From: Baffinella frigidus
Taxonomy: Eukaryota > Cryptophyceae > Cryptomonadales > Baffinellaceae
DNA length: 12,943 nucleotides
Direction of reading: 5' to 3'
Assembly: GCA_026770585.1 (NCBI GenBank)
Contig: MU646895.1
Span: 64,742-77,684, forward strand
The notes below the pieces were generated by a model. It searched no databases and was not told the DNA's origin. It saw nothing but the letters and a program-made list of their open reading frames with translations. Both the position numbers and the translations under genes were made by a program. Each line of letters begins with the position of its first letter. Within the stretch, counting starts at the first letter, position 1. Positions 7,372 to 12,762 of this stretch are shown in pieces.

Positions 7372-7479
7372 TGGGGAGGTCACACGAGAGAGAAGATAAT
7401 CTCGAGGGACCTACCCAGAGTCGTACATCACCAAGTATACAACGTACACGAAGATTAAGGGATATGGTTTGGGGTTTAC

Positions 7480-7529
7480 CTGGAACCACGGGCGTCCTGG
7501 CTGCACTTGGAACGCCTTCACCATCATAT
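7480..7529 (-). CDS. TPR exon E5
   Basis: The acceptor is GCGGCAG (AG at 7530-7531). The exon starts AT, which completes a GAT codon with the last G of E4, then reads MMVKAFQVQPGRPWFQ and ends before GTAAACCCC at 7479. It supplies helix B and the closing proline of the third 35-residue unit. The donor lies in the first heptamers of a telomeric C-strand tract. A partial second copy is at 8075-8097. Confidence 0.6.
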
Positions 7530-10500
7530 CTGCCGCGGTTGCAGAGAAGTTACTTTACATATCCCCTAAGTGGCGGGCAGGCCCATACGCCCTACCGTAG
7601 GGCCCTAGGACCTGCCTAGGACCTCTTGGGGGTCAATTTTGACCGCCTCGCCACTCAAGGGATAGGTGACTTTACCAGGCAAGGCGGTCGGTAGGGTTTA
7701 GACTCCTTGGCCTAAAGTCATCAGCGAGTTGACTAGAAATGTCTCTGGATCCGGCATATCTGCCACGCCGGGAACTTTTCATTTTAGAATAATAGATGGA
7801 CTCTGTCTGGATTTTTTTGCGGTTTGAGATCACGGATGATCAGGGTCGGACACACGCAAAATGACGTGATGGTCGTCGTGACTGTTCTAAATCGCTTGCG
7901 ACCCCCGGGGAGATACACCACGGGCGGCCCGGTTGCGTGTTGAGTGTTTAGAGTTTAGTGTTAAGTGTTAAACACTAAACACTCAACACTCAACACTCAA
8001 CACTCACCACTCAACACTCAACACTCAACACTCAACACTCAACACTCAACACTAGTGCTCCCAGCTGGTGGCACTTGGAACGCCTCCACCATCATATCTG
8101 CCGCGATGCGAGAGAGGTTACTTTACTGATAAGTTACTTTACAGAGAAGTTACTTTACAAAAACGACGGGAGCACCGCTCCCGAGGCGGGCCTAATCTCA
8201 TCTCGAAAGGTAACTGAATCAGTTCCCTAATTAGCGTTTTCATTTAATTAGAAGGCCCAATTAGATTTACTATGCCCTAACCAATTTCTCCTATTCAACC
8301 TCCTATTGAAAAGGAACTGATTCAGTTATCTTCCGAGATGAAATCGTCCCGAGGCGGGCCTATCCCAGGCCTGTCCCGAGGCGGGCCTGTTATCCTGGAA
8401 ACACTAAGGTTATGAGGCCAGAACCTCGGCGTAAGTCCACGCGACGATGGCCTCTATATCAAACAGGTGTATTTTTGTTGAGTCTTTCTATTATTTCTGC
8501 ACTTCTAAAAGTATTTTAATCCGGAATCCGGATAAGTTGACAGACATGTGGGCGATTGAAGGCGAGTTGACTTGGGAAACAGAGGGATTTGATACACAGG
8601 CCATCATCGCGTGGGTCATTTGCGGTCGTGGTCTCGAGGTGCAGTTGAGAAACCTTCAGGAGGAATCTTTTGGCATTTCACGATGGGACGAATAGCATCT
8701 CTCCTTTGTACCGCTAAAATACTTATTAGACCTTTTTGTACCAGATCCATTCATCACGGGGGACTGCTCTGAGCAGTCCATTGCCCTTGAACATCGCAAA
8801 ATTGGCTTAATAATGCTTCCAGGCCCGCTCCAGGGCGGTGGGGTCCTTGCGGCAGTGTTTGAAGAAAAGCGAGAAGTTCGCCCAGAGGTTATGAGGCCAA
8901 AGCAGGGCTTTTCTGCAGAACCAGTTCCAGTGTTCGCCTATGGTGGGCGTTAAAAGAACCTATAGGACCCAAAATTCGGCATAAATCTGACCAATCTGAT
9001 AAATTTCAATTGTAAGACAGCAGAAAAGGCGGTTTAAATTTAATTGGTTCTCGGGGAGTAACCTCGCCCCTTGATGGGGTCCTTGCGGCAGTGTTTGAAG
9101 AAGAGTGAGAAGTTCGCCCAGAGGTGCGCGTCGCTCGGGTCCGCTTTCACCGCCTGAAAACGGGGCAAATTTTTCACTGACTGGAAGGGGGGTAAACAAT
9201 CACAGCCTGAAAAGAGGATGAACTTTCACCGCCTGAAAATGGGGTTACGCTGTTTTACCGCCTGCAAGAGGGGCTGTGTACGCTTTTTCACCACCTGAAA
9301 GAGGGGTTGTGTACACGTTCGCCCAGAGGTGCGCATCGCTCGGGTCCGCTTTCACCGCCTGAAAACGGGGTAAATGTTGACAGTCTGAAAACGGGGTAAA
9401 CTTTTACAGCCTGAAAAGAGGGTGAACTTTCACCGCCTGAAAGAGGGAGGATGCTTTTTCACAGCCTAAAAGAGGGGGTGTACGCTTTTTCGCCGACTGA
9501 AACGGGGGTTGCACGCTTTCACTGCCTGAAAACGGGGCAGCAGGCTTTTCTTTCCCCAGCGCCTGAAAGAGGTGGTGTGTGCGATGTTACCGCCTAGCCG
9601 AGGGGGGGTGCGCTTTTACCGCCTAAAGGGGGTTGTTCACTTTCACCGCCTGAAGGTGGGGGGCATTTTCGTCAAAAATTGGGGTCCTTTTCAACCGCCT
9701 GAAAGGAGGGTGTGAGGACATATGTTACCCTCCCACAGGTTCCTCGCTCGTAAGGGAGGTACCCGCTCTCACTGCCCGTGAGCGAGGGTTTGTGTTTAGG
9801 GTTTAGGGTTTAGGGTGTAGGGTTTCGGGTTTCGGATTTCGGGGTTAGAGCACACCCTGTGGTAGAGCGCTTCAGCCTTGTCGAAATCGAGGTTGATGTT
9901 TTCCTCGAGCGCCGCTAGCCCCCCCAGCGCCATCGCATTTCCCGGCTGTTAGGGTTTAGGGTTTGGAGGTTTGGGGTTGAAGAGAGGCCCGTGGCGGTCC
10001 TATCCGAGGCCTGTCCTGCGGTTGGCCTATCATGGAGAAACACCAAGGTTACGAGGCCAAACTCTCGGCTCAAGTCATTTTGAAGGTTGAGGGTTGAGGG
10101 TTGATATTTTCTTCGAGCGTCGCCAGGCCTCCCAGCGCCATCGCATTTCCCGGCTTTGGATTGTGGGAGTTAGGTTTTTTTAGGGTTCAGGGTTTTGGGT
10201 TGGGGGTTAGGGTTGAGAGGTGAGGGGTTTACTCCCATGATGGGAACAGGACAAAGCTTGGTACACAACCCTGAAGGCAACCCAGGGGCAAATCTTAAGT
10301 CAAGAGATATTGATAATTTATTGCCAAACAACCAGCGTCAGCGCCGCACATGCTGCGCATTGTGCCACTTACTGTACCCCGTGTCGGCCGCTCATACGAG
10401 CATTTTCCGGATGGATTCTAACTCCACCTCCTACAATCTTAAGTCAATCTCCCACAGATGCCACCCGATTCTGGTGGCATTTGTATGGGAGTTGACTTAT

Positions 10501-12226
10501 GAAACCATCGATTTGCCCAATAGTTGCCTTCAGGGTGGCAACCCTGTACTCAGCGCCCTCGCATTTCCAGGATTACGGGGTTGGGGTTTGGGGTTTAGGG
10601 TTCAGTGTTTCGCACTCAACCCTAAACCCAGAAAGAAAGCTTTATCAAAGAGCCGGTGCGCCGCCAAACCGTAACCCCCAAACCCTGAACCCTTATATAA
10701 CCCAAGTGCCTAGTAGGGTCATAGACCCTACGGAAGGGTGCTAGGACCTGCCTAGGGCGAGTCAGGGTGAATATTCACCCTGTGGGCACTTGAGGGATAC
10801 CTCACGTAGTCGTTCCGCAGCTTCACCTCATCCTTCTCAAGTCATTTCGATCTTCCTTTTGCCTAAGAAAATCTCTAAAAGTTCCAAAGGTGGCCGGTTT
10901 GTACCATGAAGCATAGAAAGACTCATGCATTACATAGAAAGACTCATGCATTTGTAGAAAGACTCGTGCACTTGTACCATGACAAATAGAAAGTCGCATG
11001 CAAGGGGAGAACGAGGGGTCACCTCGAGTGCTTAAGGGATACCTCAAGTGCGAGGGCTCAAGGGATATCTCAACTTAAGGGATATCTCAACTTAAGGGAT
11101 ATCTCAACTTAAGGGATACCTCAACTTAATGGACACCTCAACTTAAGGGATATCTCAACTTAAGGGATGCCTCGAGTGCGAGTGCTTTCTCGAAGTTGCG
11201 TTGAGCCGCCACGTAGTCGTTCCGCAGCTTCTAAAGTCAACGCTAATTATAATAATATAATTATAATTGTATCATGTCCACGAGATGAAGCTTCATCTCC
11301 AAACGCGGACGATGATTCGCAGTACGAATAGAAAGACCCTGGGCGAAGAATTCACCTCAAGTGCGAGTGCGTTCTCCAAGAGGCGTTGGGCCGCCACGTA
11401 TCTCCAAAAGTTCCAAAAGTGGCCGGTTTGTACCATGAAACATAGAAAGACTCATGAATTTGTACCATGAAAAATAGAAAGACTGATGCATGGGGAGCGC
11501 GCGTGGTCACCTCAAGTGCGAGTGCTTTCTCGAAGTTGCGTTGGGCCCCCACGTAGTCGTTCCGCAGCTTCACCTCCAGCTGGTTTAGGGTTTGGGGTTT
11601 GGGGTTTAGGGTTTAGGGTTTAGGGTTTAGTGTTTAGGGTTTAGTGTTTAGTGTTGAGGGACTAGGGTTTAGGGTTTAGGGTTTGGTGTTTGAGGTGTGG
11701 GGTTTGGGGTTTGGGGTTTAGGGTTTGGGGTTCCTTTGCCTCACCTCAAACCGGTTCAGGGTTTAGGGTTTGGGATGCGGGGTTTAGGGTTTCGAGTTTA
11801 GGGTTTGGGGTTTGGGGTTTAGGGTTTAGGGTTTACAGTTTAGGGTTTAGGGTTTAGGGTTGAGGGTTTAGGGTTTAGAGTTTAGAATTTAGGGTTTAGG
11901 GTTTAGGGTTCAGGGTTCAGGGTTTAGGGTTTGGGGTTGAGGATTCAACGTTCTCAAGGCCTGTTATTCAAGGCGAAACCGAACGTAATTTGGGTCCTTT
12001 CGCCTAAACCTCAAACTCCAAGCCCAAACCCCTACATCATTTCTCATCAACCTTCAACCTTGCCAAGAAAGGAGATCCCCACGGCATGGCTGGGTGTAGG
12101 GTTTAGAAATTAGGATCTAGGGTTTCAAGTCACCTTGCCAAGGAGAGAGATTCCCGCGACGTGGTTCGGGTCTTTTTCAAGCGTGCGCCGCAGTTCTGTC
12201 TCCCCCCGGAACGGCTCGTCTTTTTC
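7480..12226 (-). CDS. Spliced TPR-repeat protein gene, partial (exons E1-E5)
   Basis: Five minus-strand exons (12134-12226, 11511-11579, 9856-9945, 9063-9153, 7480-7529) join with compatible phases (0, 0, 0, then 1 base plus 2 bases making GAT). The product is about 131 residues of tandem tetratricopeptide repeats: successive units run Pro to Pro in exactly 35 residues three times (PNHV.., PGNA.., PSDA..). Each has small residues at helix-B positions corresponding to TPR 20 and 27 and an aromatic or hydrophobic at 24. TPRs are helical-hairpin scaffolds for protein binding; the partner is unknown. Introns are 554, 1565, 702 and 1533 bp and hold telomeric repeats, minisatellites and fold-back elements. 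Start, stop and further exons are not identified. The alternative is a decayed gene that keeps its exons by chance, which the intact frame and phases argue against. Confidence 0.72.
7560..7664 (+). mobile_element. Family A element, copy A3
   Basis: TATCCCCTAAGTGGCG (7560-7575) pairs with CGCCACTCAAGGGATA (7649-7664), two mismatches. Arms: GCCCTACCGTAGGGC, CCTAGGACCTGCCTAGG and GGTCAATTTTGACC. Length 105 bp. It lies in the intron between E4 and E5. Confidence 0.88.
7665..7936. other. No recognisable feature (intronic)
   Basis: Unique-looking sequence inside the inferred E4-E5 intron. I see no repeat family, RNA gene or exon. Confidence 0.45.
7937..8054. repeat. Head-to-head heptamer array forming a hairpin
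   Basis: Four heptamers in G sense (TTGAGTG, TTTAGAG, TTTAGTG, TTAAGTG; 7940-7967) are followed after TTA by twelve in C sense (AACACTA, AACACTC and so on; 7971-8054) in unbroken 7-nt register. These are telomere-like heptamers with GTG in place of GGG. The two halves are complementary, so the array can fold back with almost no loop. Confidence 0.9.
8075..8152 (-). pseudogene. Partial copy of TPR exon E5 with upstream triplicated tract
   Basis: On minus, 8097-8075 reads AT then MMVEAFQ after GCGGCAG, the same acceptor and codons as E5 with one K to E change. It then diverges (VPPAGS) and lacks the GTAAAC donor. The region upstream on minus (8109-8152) carries three AGTAACTT-type units, against one in the E5 copy. 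This may be an alternative exon or a remnant. Confidence 0.55.
8179..8388 (+). repeat. CCCGAGGCGGGCC repeats around an inserted element
   Basis: TCCCGAGGCGGGCCT occurs at 8179, 8347 and 8374. The first two copies bracket the 142-bp inverted-repeat element at 8199-8340. A reverse copy of the word is near 2218-2235 and a weaker relative lies near 9990-10030. Confidence 0.75.
8199..8340. mobile_element. 142-bp AT-rich inverted-repeat element (family D)
   Basis: 8199-8226 and 8313-8340 are 28-bp inverted repeats with two mismatches (CATCTCG..AG.TAACTGAATCAG TTCC). The interior is AT-rich, with AATTAG words, unlike its GC-rich surroundings. There is no coding capacity. It looks like a MITE; no target-site duplication is certain. 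Confidence 0.85.
8389..8446 (+). repeat. Dispersed repeat R2
   Basis: GTTATCCTGGAAACACTAAG then GTTATGAGGCCAGAACCTCGG matches 10012-10070 (TATCATGGAGAAACACCAAG, GTTACGAGGCCAAACTCTCGG). The GGTTATGAGGCCAAA word also abuts the TPR fragment at 8890. Confidence 0.7.
8447..8695 (+). CDS. Hypothetical 82-codon open frame
   Basis: An uninterrupted frame from ATG 8447 to TAG 8693 lies in a stretch free of repeats. Composition is balanced and the second half (WAIEGELTWETEGFD, VQLRNLQEESFGISRWDE) looks protein-like rather than repeat-derived. I recognise no domain and see no promoter. It lies antisense within the inferred E4-E5 intron. It could be chance or one exon of another gene. Confidence 0.22.
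   Translation: MASISNRCIFVESFYYFCTSKSILIRNPDKLTDMWAIEGELTWETEGFDTQAIIAWVICGRGLEVQLRNLQEESFGISRWDE
8761..8779. repeat. Perfect 9-bp hairpin
   Basis: GGACTGCTC, a single T, then GAGCAGTCC. It lies just left of the TPR fragment at 8810; function unknown. Confidence 0.7.
8810..8890 (-). pseudogene. Partial copy of TPR exon E4
   Basis: On minus it reads NLWANFSLFFKHCRKDP then TALERAWKHY before a stop at 8807-8809. It matches E4 from NLWANF to CRKDP, then has its own helix B. The 5' end breaks at 8890 into dispersed repeat R2, and no acceptor or donor is visible. A duplicated exon remnant. Confidence 0.7.
8905..8966 (-). repeat. Dispersed repeat R1, third copy (inverted)
   Basis: On minus: TATAGGTTCTTTTAACGCCC, ACCATAGGCGAACACTGGAA, CTGCAGAAAAGCC, in the same order as 978-1062 and 6590-6672. 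Confidence 0.75.
9063..9153 (-). CDS. TPR exon E4
   Basis: The acceptor is CCCCGTTTTCAG (AG at 9154-9155). The 91-nt exon reads AVKADPSDAHLWANFSLF, then FKHCRKDPIKGR plus one base, and ends before GTTACT at 9062. It continues E3 without a gap: R then AVKADP is a normal TPR helix-B end, and LWANFSLFF is a helix A. Without splicing the frame stops at 9040. The donor is weaker than the others, so this 3' border is the least certain. Confidence 0.65.
9114..9718 (-). repeat. Minisatellite of about 18 units, 26-38 bp each
   Basis: Units carry ACCGCCTGAAA[AG]NGGGG on plus, that is CCCC-N-YTTTCAGGCGGT on minus: the acceptor and first codons of exon E4, repeated with variable tails. A larger duplication of about 110 bp, offset 205 bp (from 9112 and from 9317), includes part of E4. 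The array fills most of the E3-E4 intron. Confidence 0.88.
9317..9358 (-). pseudogene. Truncated copy of TPR exon E4 inside the minisatellite
   Basis: On minus, TTTTCAG precedes AVKADPSDAHLWAN, identical in protein to the start of E4, then GTGTACAC interrupts at the point where E4 continues FSLFF. It has an acceptor and a possible donor in phase 0, but would add only 14 codons. Confidence 0.65.
9742..9787. mobile_element. Short family B-like fold-back, copy B4
   Basis: CCTCGCTCGTAAGGG and CCCGTGAGCGAGG resemble the family B terminal repeats but enclose only about 18 bp. Probably an internally deleted copy. Confidence 0.55.
9788..9848. repeat. Interstitial TTTAGGG tract (intronic)
   Basis: G-strand heptamers, ending near the donor of exon E3. 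On minus the intron therefore begins GTGTGCTCTAACCCC and runs into telomeric repeats. Confidence 0.8.
9856..9945 (-). CDS. TPR exon E3
   Basis: The acceptor is CCCTAAACCCTAACAG, made of telomeric C-strand heptamers (AG at 9946-9947). The 90-nt exon is 30 codons, phase 0 at both ends: PGNAMALGGLAALEEN, then INLDFDKAEALYHR, then GTGTGC. It supplies a full TPR: helix A AMALGGLAALEE and helix B DKAEALYHR, with A20, Y24 and the following A27 in E4. Partial copies lie at 10100-10153 and 10549-10575. Confidence 0.75.
9949..9982. repeat. Interstitial TTTAGGG tract abutting exon E3
   Basis: GTTAGGGTTTAGGGTTTGG begins at the exon border; on minus it forms the acceptor side of the intron. Confidence 0.85.
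9985..10075 (+). repeat. Dispersed repeat R2, second copy
   Basis: Matches 8347-8440 in order: GGCCTGTCC, GGCCTATC, GGAGAAACACCAAGGTTA, GAGGCCAAACTCTCGGC. About 80 percent alike by eye. Confidence 0.65.
10100..10153 (-). pseudogene. Partial copy of TPR exon E3
   Basis: On minus, CCAAAG precedes PGNAMALGGLATLEENIN; the sequence then runs straight into CCTCAACCCTCAACC telomere-like repeats. The start coincides with the E3 acceptor position, and the 3' half is replaced by heptamers. Confidence 0.7.
10165..10230. repeat. Interstitial TTTAGGG tract
   Basis: Short degenerate G-strand heptamers (TTTAGGGTTCAGGG, TTGGGGG) in the E2-E3 intron. Confidence 0.75.
10268..10536. mobile_element. 269-bp inverted-repeat element with an internal hairpin
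   Basis: The ends 10268-10293 and 10511-10536 are inverted repeats matching at 22 of 26 positions; ACCCTGAAGGCAAC is perfect. Inside, 10440-10465 and 10473-10499 form a second hairpin of about 26 bp with a 7-base loop (ATGCCACC with GGTGGCAT at the tip). The word ATCTTAAGTCAA occurs twice (10292, 10437). The 159-codon frame over it is chance. Confidence 0.8.
10549..10575 (-). pseudogene. Small remnant of TPR exon E3
   Basis: On minus, NPGNARALS resembles the start of E3 (PGNAMALGG). It is flanked by the telomeric tract on one side and the 269-bp element on the other. Confidence 0.5.
10577..10692. repeat. Telomeric heptamers with a 17-bp fold-back
   Basis: GGGTTTAGGGTTCAGTG (10591-10607), a 5-base loop TTTCG, and CACTCAACCCTAAACCC (10613-10629) form a hairpin with one mismatch. 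C-strand heptamers resume at 10673-10692 after a non-telomeric stretch. Confidence 0.87.
10696..10799 (+). mobile_element. Family A element, copy A4
   Basis: TATAACCCAAGTGCC (10696-10710) pairs with GGCACTTGAGGGATA (10785-10799). Arms: ACCCTACGGAAGGGT, GCTAGGACCTGCCTAGG and the 18-bp palindrome AGGGTGAATATTCACCCT at 10764-10781. The right end lies three bases from the TPR remnant at 10803. Confidence 0.87.
10803..10832 (-). pseudogene. Remnant of TPR exon E2
   Basis: On minus, GAGAAG precedes DEVKLRNDYV, matching the start of E2 (LEVKLRNDYV), then breaks at the end of element A4. Confidence 0.65.
10862..11030. repeat. Repeat with AGAAAGACTCATGCATT units
   Basis: AGTTCCAAAGGTGGCCGGTT, TGTACCATGAA and repeated [AC]ATAGAAAGACTCATGCA words are shared with 11401-11504, so the two are a duplicated block about 540 bp apart. 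Both lie beside copies of exon E2. No frame is consistently conserved. Confidence 0.75.
11065..11166. repeat. 17-bp minisatellite, six units
   Basis: The unit ATATCTCAACTTAAGGG repeats at 11065, 11082, 11099, 11116, 11133 and 11150, with two slightly diverged units. It contains ACTTAAGGGATA, the family A terminal sequence, so it probably grew from an element end. Confidence 0.92.
11168..11230 (-). pseudogene. Partial copy of TPR exon E2
   Basis: On minus, TTTAG precedes KLRNDYVAAQRNFEKALALE. The protein matches E2 except G to A, but GAG is followed by GCATCC rather than GTGACC, so the donor is lost. Beyond it lies the 17-bp minisatellite. Confidence 0.7.
11240..11276. repeat. AT-rich near-palindrome
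   Basis: TAATTATAATAATATAATTA around 11244-11268 is nearly self-complementary, in otherwise GC-rich surroundings. No function assigned. Confidence 0.5.
11350..11400 (-). pseudogene. Partial copy of TPR exon E2 with an intact donor
   Basis: On minus, YVAAQRLLENALALE is followed by GTGAAT, matching the E2 donor position. The first third of the exon is missing and there is no clear acceptor. Confidence 0.65.
11511..11579 (-). CDS. TPR exon E2
   Basis: The acceptor is CCCTAAACCAG, inside a telomeric tract (AG at 11580-11581). The 69-nt exon is 23 codons, phase 0 at both ends: LEVKLRNDYVGAQRNF, then EKALALE, then GTGACC. It joins E1 (LLGK) and E3 (PGNAMAL) to give one 35-residue TPR. Three partial copies of this exon lie between it and E3. 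Confidence 0.75.
11582..11945. repeat. Interstitial TTTAGGG array (intronic)
   Basis: About 360 bp of G-strand heptamers with few variants, more regular than the array at 2371. On minus it is C-strand and occupies most of the E1-E2 intron next to the E2 acceptor. The stretch 11946-12058 turns into C-rich, loosely telomeric sequence. Confidence 0.92.
12059..12095 (-). pseudogene. Partial copy of the 3' end of TPR exon E1
   Basis: On minus, SHAVGISFLGK is followed by GTTGAAGG. It parallels E1 (NHVAGISLLGK then GTGACT) with mostly conservative changes. Confidence 0.6.
12134..12226 (-). CDS. TPR exon E1
   Basis: The acceptor is CCCTTTTTAACAG (AG at 12227-12228). The 93-nt exon is 31 codons, phase 0 at both ends: EKDEPFRGETELRRTLEK, then DPNHVAGISLLGK, then GTGACT. 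It gives helix B of one TPR (GETELRRTLEKDP) and the start of helix A of the next (AGISLLGK). Upstream exons must exist but are not found. A second copy to the right is broken by a fold-back element. Confidence 0.75.
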
Positions 12227-12311
12227 CTGTTAAAAAGGGTTTCCGGTTTCGGGGTTCGGGGTTTGGGGGTGAGGATCTGGGAGGAAAGAGGTGGTTACGA
12301 GGTGGTCACGA

Positions 12312-12393
12312 GGTCCGTGTGTCCCCATTAATCTCCGGATAAGGTTCGTGTGTCCCCATTAACTTCCGGATAAGGTTCGTGCGTCCCCATTGG
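12312..12393. repeat. 31-bp tandem repeat, 2.6 copies
   Basis: Units starting GGT[CT]CGTGTGTCCCCATTAA at 12312, 12343 and 12374, separated by TCCGGATAA. The array runs into the 3' end of the broken E1 copy. Confidence 0.9.
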
Positions 12394-12394
12394 T

Positions 12395-12620
12395 TGGGGT
12401 CCTGACCGAAAGTGCGCTGCAGCTCTGTCTCTCCTCTCAAGGGTCTGAACCACCAACACTCACGGTTGGACCAAACCATCGATTTCAGACTTGAGATTTA
12501 CCGTTGCAGCGACCCCGGATCCGAGGTTTCTGCAATGGTAAAATCAAGGGTATATCTAAAAGCTTAAATCGACGATTTGCTCCAATTGTGAGGGTTGGTG
12601 GAAGGATTCGTCCTTCTCCT
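12395..12620 (-). pseudogene. Copy of TPR exon E1 interrupted by a fold-back element
   Basis: On minus, CTTTCTTAACAG precedes EKDESF (12620-12603). The frame then enters the 152-bp fold-back at 12601-12450 and meets a stop. It resumes at about 12435 as GETELQRTFGQDPNQ, parallel to GETELRRTLEKDPNH in E1. The same acceptor and flanks in both copies make E1 the uninterrupted counterpart. Confidence 0.7.
12450..12601. mobile_element. 152-bp fold-back element
   Basis: Left arm 12450-12509 (CCACCAAC..CTCAC..TTGGA..TCGATTT) and right arm 12530-12601 are long imperfect inverted repeats ending GTTGGTGG. The 20-base loop contains the palindrome CGGATCCG (12516-12523). GAA or TTC-like triplets flank both ends but are not a clean target-site duplication. 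Confidence 0.85.
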
Positions 12621-12634
12621 GTTAAGAAAGGTGG

Positions 12635-12730
12635 GGGTTCAGAGCGTAGGGTTTGAAAAACATTCTCCTGTTCCGAGGGTTTAGGGTTTAGAGTGCATGG
12701 TGCATGGTGCAGGGTTTAGGGTTTGGGAAT
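12635..12730. repeat. TTTAGGG tract with a TGGTGCA heptamer variant
   Basis: Short G-strand tracts include TGGTGCA twice in register between GGGTTTA heptamers (about 12690-12712). Confidence 0.75.
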
Positions 12731-12762
12731 ATGAAGTTATCAAAGGGGGAGCGCCATGCACG

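Noticed and set aside
7937-8054. CRISPR-like array of short repeats
   Set aside because: Contiguous heptamers without spacers in a eukaryotic subtelomere-like context.
8960-9199. 79-codon minus frame
   Set aside because: Out of frame with the TPR exon E4 in the same place; the TPR frame is the one supported by homology between copies.
10195-10674. 159-codon plus frame
   Set aside because: Covers the telomeric tract, the 269-bp inverted-repeat element and its hairpin, with no family resemblance.
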